This document shows positions 1 through 7,314 of a stretch of 29,369 bases of DNA, piece by piece. The position numbers were made by a program, and so were the translations under genes. How positions within the stretch are numbered: position 1 is the stretch's first letter; every line of letters starts with the position of its first letter. Below the pieces are notes generated by a model. It worked only from the letters and a program-made list of their open reading frames with translations. It searched no databases and was not told the DNA's origin. This DNA comes from CAZBWS01 sp964495705 (GTDB lineage: Bacteria > Pseudomonadota > Gammaproteobacteria > HTCC5015), in the NCBI GenBank assembly GCA_964495705.1, contig CAZBWS010000023.1, positions 1 to 29,369 on the forward strand, in the 5' to 3' direction.

Positions 1-3
1 CCC

Positions 4-104
4 GTAGGGTGGGTTAGCGATAGCGTAACCCACCAGAAACCCAAGCACTCCAAATACGTAAATCTCCGTCCGTTGGGTTACGGCTAGCGCCTAACCCAAC
101 CTAC
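4..104. repeat. GTAG-type REP pair (REPIN/BIME-like)
   Basis: Two hairpins face each other. The first begins with GTAG (4-7) and has stem 8-16/26-34 (GGTGGGTTA/TAACCCACC). The second has stem 72-80/92-100 (GTTGGGTTA/TAACCCAAC) and ends in CTAC (101-104), the complement of GTAG. A GTAG foot next to an imperfect hairpin, in head-to-head pairs, is the known layout of REP elements mobilised by RAYT (TnpA-REP) transposases. No RAYT gene lies in this window. The outer ends, GTAGGGTGGGTTA and TAACCCAACCTAC, are near-perfect inverted repeats of each other. Confidence 0.7.
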
Positions 105-121
105 ATGTGATATTCCAATCA

Positions 122-164
122 ATGCGGATAGGCTAGAAAAGGAGCTTTCCCAGCCTATCCGCAT
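122..164. repeat. Inverted pair of ATGCGGAT words forming a hairpin
   Basis: ATGCGGATAGGCT (122-134) is exactly complementary to AGCCTATCCGCAT (152-164), leaving a 17-base loop. It lies 44 bases before the HNH gene and right after the REP pair. No T-run follows on the plus strand, so it is at best an unusual terminator, perhaps for a gene to the left of the window. The same arrangement recurs at 25560-25601. Confidence 0.85.
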
Positions 165-208
165 AACTCTCCATTTTGCTCTATCCTCCCTATACAGGGA
201 GAGCAAGG

Positions 209-946
209 ATGCTAAAAAAACTCTACACCAACGATCAATGGCAAGCCTTTGCCGCCAAGGTCAAACACCGAGACGGCAATGCCTGCATGCAATGCCAACG
301 CGCTGAACCAGAGGTCACCTTACAAGTTCACCATGAGATCTATGTTGAAGATAAACCCCCTTGGGAATATGCCCTGAGTGATTGTCGGACACTGTGTAAA
401 GGCTGTCATGCCCAAGAGCATGAGCTGCAAGAACCCAGCAGTGGATGGTCTCTAATCGGTATTGAGGATTTAGGCGGCTTGGATGGCGTGTGTGAGCGGC
501 AGCATTGCGGCCATGAAATACGCTATGCCCATGTGGCTTATCACCCTCGCTGCGGTTATAAAACTGTGGGCAGTACCTGTATTGAAATACTCACCCAAAA
601 GGATAGATTGCTGAGCAGCCGACTAATTGCCTTGTACAAAAACATCAGTCACTTTGTGCATAGCTCAACATGGCAAGAGGGGGTGACGAAAAAGGGTAAG
701 ACCTATATTAGCAGTCGCTACAAGCACCATACCGTCAGGATTTATGGTTGTGAGAACCACTATAGCTTTCAGACTGTATTAAAAGAAAAAGGTATACGCT
801 GGCATGACTATGGGAAATTCATAGCGGCTAGCAACAAGAGCTTAGAAGAAGTCAAAGAGCTGGCGTATATTGTCGTGAAAGGGCAGTCGTCAACGGATGC
901 AGAAGATAAAGCCTTGTTAAGAAAAATCTACCAAAAAATCAAATAG
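209..946 (+). CDS. HNH-type zinc-binding protein with second zinc-ribbon domain
   Basis: About 245 residues. The N-terminal part has an HNH/McrA-like layout: C26xxC29, H41-H42 in LQVHHE, and C63xxC66-H67, so a beta-beta-alpha-metal nuclease fold is likely. A second cysteine/histidine cluster follows (C95, C100, H108/H112, C124 in a VGSTC context), resembling a small zinc ribbon. The rest is lysine-rich without a motif I recognise. I chose ATG 209 because AGGGAGAG (196-203) is well spaced before it. An in-frame TTG at 176 would add 11 residues but lacks a ribosome site. Its 3' end overlaps the convergent mnmC-like gene by 8 bases. A nuclease role is inferred from the fold; the target is unknown, and no restriction or phage genes adjoin. 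Confidence 0.75.
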   Translation: MLKKLYTNDQWQAFAAKVKHRDGNACMQCQRAEPEVTLQVHHEIYVEDKPPWEYALSDCRTLCKGCHAQEHELQEPSSGWSLIGIEDLGGLDGVCERQHCGHEIRYAHVAYHPRCGYKTVGSTCIEILTQKDRLLSSRLIALYKNISHFVHSSTWQEGVTKKGKTYISSRYKHHTVRIYGCENHYSFQTVLKEKGIRWHDYGKFIAASNKSLEEVKELAYIVVKGQSSTDAEDKALLRKIYQKIK

Positions 947-2216
947 CTTTACGCTTAATATCGCGAATAATAAATCGCCCCGGATGCAGGGCATTCAACA
1001 CCTCTTGCTCCACTGGTTGCTGATCCCCGGTAATATAACTAGCCAGTATCTCTGCGGCTAAGCCCGTATTACTAATCCCCCTTGAGCCGTGGGCGATATT
1101 GATAAACAAGTTATTGTGGTAGCTGCCGATAGGTAGTTCACCATACTTGATACCGGTGCTTAGGTTTTGATAGCTATTAATATACGCGGCCTTATTGGCC
1201 ACGGGGCCGACGATAGGTAAATAGTCGGGAGTTTGGCAGCGAAAGCCCACACGGCCTTGCTCTAGTGTGTGATTGTCAGTGTCGAGTTGCTCAGCAAAAG
1301 CAGGTATATGCTTCTGTAGCATGTCTATATTATATTGGCGGTCGCTCTCGCGCAGTTCTAGCTCTGGGTCTTTTAAGTTAAAACTAGCGCCCACCGGGTG
1401 TTGGCCGTCGATGGCAGGAGTGGTATAGCCCTTGTGGCAAATCACGGTTTTCAATGAGCTTTCACCTTTACTTTTTAGGTGAGAGACTTGCCCGCGAATC
1501 GGGCGCAGGGGCATGGCGCTAGTTTGCTCAAAAGCGAGGGCGTCTGGCCCGTTGGCGATCACTAGACTATCTGCATGTAAGGTGTCTGTTACTGTGTGTA
1601 CTTGCCAGCCTAGCTCTATTTGCTTTATCTGCAATGCCTCGCTGCTATAGATCACTTTAATATTTGGGTGCTGCACGGCGGCTTCGCACAACGCTTTGGG
1701 GTAGACCCAACCACCTTGAGGGAAGAATAACCCCGCTAGTTGTATAGGCAACCCTGCTATGTTGCTGGCTTGCTCTGGGGTTACCCTATGGAATAGCTCT
1801 TTTGGCCAGGCGTTTTTATCCAGTAGCGCCGCTTGTAGTGTTTGCTCAGCTTCATCACAGGCAAGTTGTAGTACTCCACATTGCCCCCAGCCTTCGCTGT
1901 TCCCCATTAGCTTTGGGATATGTTGTATCGCGTGTAAATAGGCCTGTTGATAGAAGCTGTACTGGGCGGATTTGTGGGGGCTAAACTTGCCATAGATAAC
2001 CCCCGCGATATTCCCCGAGGCCTCTTGTGCGAGCTGGGCATGGCGTTCAATGAGCGTAACCTGAAAACCGCGTTGAGCTAATACATATGCGGATTGACTG
2101 CCAGCGAGGCCTCCGCCAATAATGACAATGTGTTTACCTTCAGGGGGCGTTGCTGGATATAGGAACCAGGGTTTGTCTTTGTGGGTATATGTTGTCATTG
2201 CATAGTGATTGTACAT
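939..2216 (-). CDS. mnmC: FAD-dependent cmnm5U34 oxidoreductase, MnmC C-terminal domain alone
   Basis: 425 residues of the DAO/FAD oxidoreductase fold. A dinucleotide-binding GGGLAG lies at 34-39, followed by QEASGN, PIRGQVSH, CHKGYTTPA and a C-terminal HGSRGISNTGLAAE. All fit the oxidoreductase half of MnmC, which removes the carboxymethyl group from cmnm5(s2)U34 in tRNA wobble positions to give nm5(s2)U. Typical gammaproteobacterial MnmC is about 650 residues, with an N-terminal SAM methyltransferase. Here only a short linker-like KDKPWFLYPA precedes the FAD domain, and no methyltransferase is encoded upstream. The final nm5U to mnm5U step must come from elsewhere (a separate MnmD) or be absent. 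Start 2216 is uncertain, as the ribosome site is weak; ATG 2198 is an alternative. The gene contains one ATGCGGAT word (2087-2094). Confidence 0.82.
   Translation of the reverse strand: MYNHYAMTTYTHKDKPWFLYPATPPEGKHIVIIGGGLAGSQSAYVLAQRGFQVTLIERHAQLAQEASGNIAGVIYGKFSPHKSAQYSFYQQAYLHAIQHIPKLMGNSEGWGQCGVLQLACDEAEQTLQAALLDKNAWPKELFHRVTPEQASNIAGLPIQLAGLFFPQGGWVYPKALCEAAVQHPNIKVIYSSEALQIKQIELGWQVHTVTDTLHADSLVIANGPDALAFEQTSAMPLRPIRGQVSHLKSKGESSLKTVICHKGYTTPAIDGQHPVGASFNLKDPELELRESDRQYNIDMLQKHIPAFAEQLDTDNHTLEQGRVGFRCQTPDYLPIVGPVANKAAYINSYQNLSTGIKYGELPIGSYHNNLFINIAHGSRGISNTGLAAEILASYITGDQQPVEQEVLNALHPGRFIIRDIKRKAI
2087..2094 (+). repeat. ATGCGGAT word inside mnmC
   Basis: Exact copy. In the gene (minus strand) it appears as ATCCGCAT and is read A-TCC-GCA-T, encoding Ser-Ala in SQSAYV. 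Confidence 0.8.
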
Positions 2217-2320
2217 AACCCTGTAAATGACTGCTCACTGTTATTAGTTTTTGTTTCAAGGGGGGGGCAACACCTGTGTCGTAGAATGTGTGTAAAAAAG
2301 TATTAATTAGGCATAAAAAG

Positions 2321-2343
2321 ACTTGTAACAAGTGATTTATATT
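2321..2343 (+). promoter_or_regulatory. Possible promoter/operator of the HU-like gene
   Basis: A short palindrome ACTTG-TAA-CAAGT (2321-2333) is followed by a -10-like TATATT (2338-2343), about 50 bases before the ATG. No convincing -35 box is present. The 174-base gap 2217-2390 is otherwise AT-rich and holds no gene that I can see. Confidence 0.3.
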
Positions 2344-2390
2344 GTGCAGAATAGCAACACACCAAATACAAACGGGAAGGATTGTAACAC

Positions 2391-2711
2391 ATGGCACGCT
2401 TAAAGATTGAAAAACCATTTACTACTGCACAAATCATTACGCATTTGGCAGAGGAAACAGGACTGACTAAGAATGATGTAAAAGCCGTTCTAGGCTCTCT
2501 TGAAGAGTTAATTGTTGCGCACTTGAAAAAGAAAGGCGTGCAGAAGTTTAACTTCTTAGGTCTAGCTCAATTCAAAATTGATCGCATGCCTCGACGCCCT
2601 AAGCGTATGGGCCGCAACCCTGCGACTGGCGAAGAAATTGAAATAGCTGCAAAGCCAGCACACAACAAGTCAAAGGTGCGTGTACTGAAGAAGCTAAAAG
2701 ATTTAGCTTAA
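2391..2711 (+). CDS. HU/IHF-family DNA-binding protein
   Basis: 106 residues. The chain shows the HU/IHF pattern: N-terminal helices (TTAQIITHLAEETGL), a central FNFLGLAQF beta region, then the beta-arm signature GRNPATGEEIEIAAKP and a basic C-terminus. Such proteins bind and bend DNA as dimers and compact the nucleoid. At 106 residues it is slightly longer than HU (about 90), and its start (MARLKIEKPFTTAQI) differs from standard HupA/HupB or IhfA/IhfB, so it is better called an HU-like paralogue. A strong ribosome site, GGGAAGGA (2374-2381), precedes the ATG. A clear terminator follows. It seems to be a single-gene transcription unit. Confidence 0.88.
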   Translation: MARLKIEKPFTTAQIITHLAEETGLTKNDVKAVLGSLEELIVAHLKKKGVQKFNFLGLAQFKIDRMPRRPKRMGRNPATGEEIEIAAKPAHNKSKVRVLKKLKDLA

Positions 2712-2727
2712 TACTTTCTGTTTTAGT

Positions 2728-2758
2728 AAAAAAAAGCCCTCTAGTGAGGGCTTTTTTT
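2728..2758. terminator. Bidirectional intrinsic terminator
   Basis: Stem GCCCTC (2736-2741)/GAGGGC (2746-2751) with loop TAGT is flanked by an A-run on the left and seven Ts on the right. It therefore serves both the HU-like gene (plus) and the convergent hydrolase gene (minus), whose stop is at 2763. Confidence 0.92.
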
Positions 2759-2762
2759 ATGC

Positions 2763-3695
2763 TTACTTGGCATGCTTTTCCAGCCATTGCCGAACCATCG
2801 GCCAAACCTCTTGCGCGGCGTCTTTGCTCACCAGCATAGCGACATGACCATAGTCTTGACGATGTCCATGCTGCTTACCCAATAATATAAAATCTTTATT
2901 CTCGCTGCCTATGGGAGCAATCAGCTCACGACAGCCTGCTGCGGGGTCTACGGTATCACCCTCGGAGCCAAAGGCGAGTATGGGCTGAGTGATAGTGTCA
3001 AAGCCTTGCCAAAAGCTATCTGCATGGCTGCTAGAGCGTTCTTTTTTCGCCCAGTCTACCAGGCGACAGCAATCACGCATGGCCTCAGGGGCTTCATTGT
3101 CGGGCCCCATTTTCAGCTTGCGTGCAGGAAAGTGGCCGAACACAGCGGTGCTGGCGTAGATTAATGCGCTAAACGGTTTATTGAGCAGCTTTTTTCCCAC
3201 CGTGAGCTGGGAACTGAAGTTAATTAGCCCCGCGACGTATTCTGATTTTAAGCGCCCCTGGGCTAAGCTAAGGGCGTTAAGAACGCCACCAAAGGAGTGC
3301 CCCACCCAATACGCGGCTTGTGGGTTGTGCGCGTGAACAAAAGCTTGAACGGCAGGAAGATCGTGCTCTATACATTGCATGAGGCTGATATTTTTATAGC
3401 CTGCCTTGCCGGATTCTCCTAAGCCGCGACGATCAATCATCCAGCAGTCATAGCCCAAGTCGCTGAGGTAAGCTGCAAGGCCAATGCGTTTATCCGATAG
3501 CCAGAAGCGACGGTTACTAAACATACCGGGTAGAAAAATAATCGGCGTAGCCTGCTTTTTTGGGTTATCCGCATTAGTGGGCAGGTGGGTCAGCGCTATA
3601 TCCCCTTGCTCAGGAGTACTCAGCCAAAAGACTTGCCCTATTTGCTCGGATTCTTTGTTGCCAAAACTGCGTTGTTCATTGCGATTTGCTTGCAT
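2763..3695 (-). CDS. Alpha/beta-hydrolase (lipase/esterase-like)
   Basis: 310 residues with the alpha/beta-hydrolase pattern. An oxyanion-loop strand (IIFLPGMFSNRRFW) comes first, then a nucleophile elbow GHSFGG, an acid-loop candidate GSEGDTVDP, and a C-terminal histidine in DYGHVAML. No signal peptide is visible, so a cytoplasmic enzyme is likely. The substrate is not evident; similarity to acid lipase/PHA-depolymerase-type hydrolases is only an impression. The gene starts 7 bases after the stop of the SDR gene on the same strand, so the two are probably one transcript (SDR first) and may act on a common lipid-like substrate. It carries one ATGCGGAT word, read as N-A-D (3567-3574). Confidence 0.83.
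   Translation of the reverse strand: MQANRNEQRSFGNKESEQIGQVFWLSTPEQGDIALTHLPTNADNPKKQATPIIFLPGMFSNRRFWLSDKRIGLAAYLSDLGYDCWMIDRRGLGESGKAGYKNISLMQCIEHDLPAVQAFVHAHNPQAAYWVGHSFGGVLNALSLAQGRLKSEYVAGLINFSSQLTVGKKLLNKPFSALIYASTAVFGHFPARKLKMGPDNEAPEAMRDCCRLVDWAKKERSSSHADSFWQGFDTITQPILAFGSEGDTVDPAAGCRELIAPIGSENKDFILLGKQHGHRQDYGHVAMLVSKDAAQEVWPMVRQWLEKHAK
3567..3574 (-). repeat. ATGCGGAT word inside the hydrolase gene
   Basis: Exact copy with flanks TAATGCGGATAA on the minus strand. Read AAT-GCG-GAT, Asn-Ala-Asp. Confidence 0.8.
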
Positions 3696-3702
3696 AATGA
3701 CC

Positions 3703-4497
3703 CTATTGGCTTTTGCGCCTTGGGTGCATGGCTTTAGCGGCGAGCTTAGCTACAGTGGAGCGGCTTAAAATACGTGTAGCAAAAGGCGCTATGCGATTTT
3801 TCGCCCCGGGTATGACTTGTGACTCCTGTTTGTCCATGGCTTGTAGTGCCGCATTCACCACTTCATCAGATTGCATCATTGAAATTTTAGCCTTGGCTTT
3901 TTGCAGGTTTTTGTTGCCGGTGGCATCAAAAAAGCCCGTATCAACTGGGCCTGGGCAAAGCGCGGTCACGTTAATGCCTTGTTCTTGATATTCCGCCCAG
4001 AGTGCTTCACTGAAGGATAGAACAAAGGCCTTGGTGGCTGCATATACCGCCATATAAGGCACTGGCTGATAGGCTGCGACTGAGGCGACATTGATGATGT
4101 TTCCCCCTTTCCGCTTCAACATGCCAGGAATAAATTGGTGGCTAAGATCGACAACTGCTGACACATTTAAAGCAATTTCTTGCTGCTCCAGAGCACTGTC
4201 CTGTTCATCGAAGGCCCCCATCGTGCCAAAGCCTGCGTTATTGATCAGCAGGTCTATTTCTAATTCGTGTTGTTCTACTTGTTGATATAAGTCTTGTAGA
4301 CCAGCAGGAGCACTGAGGTCCGCACTAAAACAATAGATGGAGATAGATAAGGTGTTTTGAATGTCTTTAGCAATGTTATCTAACAACTCTTTACGCCGTG
4401 CTACCAATACAAGATTGTAGTCACGCTGGGCTAGTTGATATGCGAACTCAGTGCCAATGCCGGAGGAAGCGCCGGTAATTAATGCTGTTTTTTTCAT
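3703..4497 (-). CDS. Short-chain dehydrogenase/reductase (SDR)
   Basis: 264 residues, classical SDR length. Visible are the N-terminal cofactor motif TGASSGIG (8-15), NNAG, a catalytic Ser in NVASVAAY, and YAATK as the YxxxK catalytic pair. PGPVDTGFF gives the usual PG motif after the active site. Arg-Arg-Lys after the second strand (LVARRKE) suggests NADP(H) preference, which is an inference. The substrate cannot be told. The gene is followed directly by the alpha/beta-hydrolase. Upstream, only 35 bases separate it from the stop of the polymerase II gene on the same strand, so read-through from polB is possible. Confidence 0.88.
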   Translation of the reverse strand: MKKTALITGASSGIGTEFAYQLAQRDYNLVLVARRKELLDNIAKDIQNTLSISIYCFSADLSAPAGLQDLYQQVEQHELEIDLLINNAGFGTMGAFDEQDSALEQQEIALNVSAVVDLSHQFIPGMLKRKGGNIINVASVAAYQPVPYMAVYAATKAFVLSFSEALWAEYQEQGINVTALCPGPVDTGFFDATGNKNLQKAKAKISMMQSDEVVNAALQAMDKQESQVIPGAKNRIAPFATRILSRSTVAKLAAKAMHPRRKSQ

Positions 4498-4532
4498 GGA
4501 TTTATAATGGCTTTAGTGAACGTCGCCTTAGT

Positions 4533-6872
4533 TTACAACAAGGATATCTGTGCCTCACTATAAACTGCAAAATTTTCTCCCAATATATTTAATATAGCCT
4601 CGGCTATGGGCTCTAGTTGACGTTCTAAGTAAAACTGATAATCCAATGCGGACGGCCTGTGTTCTAGGGGTTCTGGGCCGTTTAAGGTGGCGACGTATTG
4701 GATCCAGCCGCCGCGCTGATAGCGCGGTGGTTTATTGTTTTTAATTAGCCAGTCTTCTGCTTTGCGCGCCGCCTGTACATGGGGCGGCACATTGCGTTGG
4801 TAGTCTTCTAGTTTGCGGCGCAGGCGTTTTCTATATGTCAATTCATCGTCCAGTGCTCCGGCATTTAGCTGTTCAACAATGCTGCGTAGATAGCTGCGCC
4901 AATCGCCTTGATTGAAAATAAGCTCGTATAACTCTTGCTGAAAGCGTCTAGCCAGCGGTGTCCAGTCAGTGCGTACGGACTCTAAGCCTTTATAGACCAT
5001 GCGTTGTGAGCCGTCCGCATGGGTGATCTGACCGCAGTAGCGCTTTTTACTGCCTTTTTCTGAACCGCGAATGGTGGGCATGAAAAACTGGCTGTAGTGG
5101 GTTTCAAACTCAATTTCTAATTGGCTTTTAAGTTGGTTCTCCTTGAGTAAGGTTTGTGTCCACCATCGGTTCAAACCTTGTTGTAGTTCTGCGCCAATGG
5201 CTTGAGCTTCCCTGTTATTACAGTCTTTATCAAGCCACACAAAGACCGAGTCGGTATCGCCATAGATGACGGAGTAGCCGCGTTGCTCGATCCATTCGCT
5301 AGTGCGTTGCAGAATCTCATGCCCACGCAGGGTGATAGAGCTAGATAAGCGTTGGTCAAAAAACCGGCATCCAGGGGAGCCTAGAACACCATAAAAGGAA
5401 TTCATAATAATCTTGATCGCCTGGGATACGGCGGCATTGTTTTCGCGCTTGGCTACATCACGCGCCTGCCACAGGGTTTTAATTAAATCGGGAAGGTGAT
5501 GCTGTGTGCGGGAAAAATGAGCTTGATTAAAGCCTTCTAGCAGGTCATCCGCATGTGTGTTTTGTTGATGTGCAGCGACGCCGATGGCTAAGCCCATGGG
5601 GTCTATATAGAATGTACGGATGATACTGGGGTATAGGCTTTTAAAGTCCAACACTAAGACGTGTTGGTATAGTCCTGGTTTGGAATCCATAACATAACCG
5701 CCTGGGGCGTTTAAGCCGCTAGCGCCGGAGTTGTAGTCAGGGGCGATATAACCACTTCGGTGTAATAGGGGCAGATATAAGTTATCGAAGCTGGCGGTAG
5801 ATCCACCGTATTTATCTAATGGCAGGCCCGTTAAATAGGCGCGTTCAATCAAATAGTCCATGACCTGGGTTTTGGCGAAAATTTGCTCTACTAAGCGGCA
5901 GTCTTGTAGATTATATTCAGCCAATGCGGATGGTTGGTTTTCAAACAGTTCTTGGATCGCTGCAGCGCGGTTGTCGACGTCTTCAATTTTTTTACCAACG
6001 CCCAGCAGTTCACGCGAAACAGTCTCTAAACTAAAGCTTTCAAAGCTATAGGTCGCGGCTTTTAGGCTGTCGATTCCGTCGATTACTAAGCGTCCGGGCA
6101 GGGTAATAAAGTGTTGCTGGCTATCGTTGCTCTTGCGCCAATGGCCTCTGCGTTGATTGCGGCCTAAGTTAAAGGGAATATTGTACTGTTGGTATTTATC
6201 AGCTAGAAAGCGAAAATCAAAGTTGATGACGTTCCAGCCAATAAATATATCGGGGTCATACTCTTTTACCCATGCGCTAAAGGCTTTGAGTAGGGTGGCT
6301 TCATTGGGGTAGAAGTTCAGCGTTGCGGTGTTCTCTTCGTTCCCCACCATCATGACTAATTCAAAGTCTCCATGACTCAGACCAATACAATACAGCTCAT
6401 TACTGGTGTAGGAAGTTTCTATATCTAGGGAGACGGTGGTTAGTTGGGGCTGGTATTGGCTGGGCTTTAGACTGTTGTTGCTCTTTTTATATTCCACTCC
6501 CGCGCGAATAAAGCGTTCCATCATGTAGCGCTCGGTGGGGCGGATATCTTTTTCTAATACTGTGATGCCGGCTTTCTCTAGGCGAGAAATAGCCTCGTAT
6601 TGCAGGCGTTGTTGTTTAAAATAAATACCAGAAATGGGGGCTTGGCTAAAATTTTTTAAAGCGAGATGTTGAATGCGACCACTGAGAGCCGGTGGGCTCT
6701 TTAGAACCGCTAATGCGGTATCTATTTGGTCGCGTTGTATAAAGCAAACTGCCTCTTGTTGCTCGATAATAATGTGTTGTGGGCCATTATCTGTCTGCAG
6801 CCAGAAGTGTAGCTCAATGCCCTGTGGGGTATCGATGTGTTGGCGGGTGAGTATAAAGCCACAAGAAGACAT
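4533..6872 (-). CDS. polB: DNA polymerase II (family B, damage-inducible type)
   Basis: About 779 residues, close to E. coli Pol II (783). The start MSSCGFILTR lines up with E. coli MAQAGFILTR; an in-frame TTG 12 codons upstream is possible but less likely. The 3'-5' exonuclease motifs are Exo I SLDIET (D150, E152), Exo II GWNVINFDF and Exo III YNLQDC. Polymerase motifs are A DFKSLYPSII (D409), B KIIMNSFYG and C YGDTDSV (539-541). All catalytic acids are present, so the enzyme should be active in both functions. Pol II acts in replication restart and bypass of damage, and is SOS-controlled in E. coli; I saw no clear LexA box here. It holds two ATGCGGAT words (5547 and 5924). It is divergent from the SET-domain gene. 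Confidence 0.95.
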   Translation of the reverse strand: MSSCGFILTRQHIDTPQGIELHFWLQTDNGPQHIIIEQQEAVCFIQRDQIDTALAVLKSPPALSGRIQHLALKNFSQAPISGIYFKQQRLQYEAISRLEKAGITVLEKDIRPTERYMMERFIRAGVEYKKSNNSLKPSQYQPQLTTVSLDIETSYTSNELYCIGLSHGDFELVMMVGNEENTATLNFYPNEATLLKAFSAWVKEYDPDIFIGWNVINFDFRFLADKYQQYNIPFNLGRNQRRGHWRKSNDSQQHFITLPGRLVIDGIDSLKAATYSFESFSLETVSRELLGVGKKIEDVDNRAAAIQELFENQPSALAEYNLQDCRLVEQIFAKTQVMDYLIERAYLTGLPLDKYGGSTASFDNLYLPLLHRSGYIAPDYNSGASGLNAPGGYVMDSKPGLYQHVLVLDFKSLYPSIIRTFYIDPMGLAIGVAAHQQNTHADDLLEGFNQAHFSRTQHHLPDLIKTLWQARDVAKRENNAAVSQAIKIIMNSFYGVLGSPGCRFFDQRLSSSITLRGHEILQRTSEWIEQRGYSVIYGDTDSVFVWLDKDCNNREAQAIGAELQQGLNRWWTQTLLKENQLKSQLEIEFETHYSQFFMPTIRGSEKGSKKRYCGQITHADGSQRMVYKGLESVRTDWTPLARRFQQELYELIFNQGDWRSYLRSIVEQLNAGALDDELTYRKRLRRKLEDYQRNVPPHVQAARKAEDWLIKNNKPPRYQRGGWIQYVATLNGPEPLEHRPSALDYQFYLERQLEPIAEAILNILGENFAVYSEAQISLL
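5547..5554 (-). repeat. ATGCGGAT word inside polB (1)
   Basis: Exact copy, read CAT-GCG-GAT, His-Ala-Asp in THADDL. Confidence 0.8.
5924..5931 (+). repeat. ATGCGGAT word inside polB (2)
   Basis: Exact copy opposite in direction to the gene; read TCC-GCA, Ser-Ala in QPSALAE. A one-base-off copy, ATGCGGAC, lies at 4646-4653 and another (as GTCCGCAT) at 5013-5020, both inside polB. Confidence 0.8.
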
Positions 6873-6932
6873 GGCAGCTAGGGTACGGATAAGGTTAGAC
6901 TCTAGCAATCAAAAACTAACATAAAATAAGTA

Positions 6933-7247
6933 ATGAAAACTAAATCCTATAAGGCCGTACAGGTCAAAGAAAGCGCCTTACATGGCAAGGGCTTGTTTGC
7001 AGGGGAGAGCATTAAAAAGGGCGCTTTGATTGGAGAGGTGAGTGGCTGTGAAACTCAGCAGGAATCTATGTATACCCTGTGGTTAGATGATCAGCAGGGG
7101 TTTTGCGTGCAATGTGATTTTAAATATATTAATCACAGCCGCTCCCCCAATGTGGCTTATTACGATGACTTGAGTGTGGTTGCTCTGCAGAAAATTCGAG
7201 CAGGTGATGAATTGTTACATGATTATGGCGAGGAATTTGAAGAATAG
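6933..7247 (+). CDS. Small SET-domain protein (putative lysine methyltransferase)
   Basis: 104 residues made almost only of a SET core: HGKGLFAGESIKKG (17-30), the SAM/substrate-knot motif YINHSRSPN (65-73), and the C-terminal ELLHDYGEE (93-101) with the conserved tyrosine Y98. SET enzymes transfer methyl from SAM to protein lysines. Bacterial stand-alone copies of this size are known but their targets mostly are not. There are no pre- or post-SET cysteines. The ribosome site is weak. The gene is divergent from polB with about 60 bases between starts, so the two may share a control region. Activity is inferred from the motifs only. Confidence 0.8.
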   Translation: MKTKSYKAVQVKESALHGKGLFAGESIKKGALIGEVSGCETQQESMYTLWLDDQQGFCVQCDFKYINHSRSPNVAYYDDLSVVALQKIRAGDELLHDYGEEFEE

Positions 7248-7252
7248 AGCGC

Positions 7253-7279
7253 AAAAAAAGGGGCGCCAATGGCGCCCCT
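7253..7279 (-). terminator. Intrinsic terminator for the GH35-like gene
   Basis: A nine-pair stem AGGGGCGCC (7259-7267)/GGCGCCCCT (7271-7279) with loop AAT is preceded by seven As (7253-7259). On the minus strand these become a T-run, so it terminates the gene ending at 7315. The strong stem may also stop the SET gene transcript. Confidence 0.85.
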
Positions 7280-7314
7280 GAAGCAGATAAGTCTGCGAGG
7301 TGGTGCTGATTAAA

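Noticed and set aside
1..164. CRISPR-like array from the repeated hairpins
   Set aside because: There are only two non-identical REP hairpins and one inverted word pair, with no regular repeat-spacer pattern and no cas gene nearby.
6873..6908. TTG start for polB adding 12 residues
   Set aside because: No ribosome site, and the ATG at 6872 aligns with the start of E. coli DNA polymerase II.
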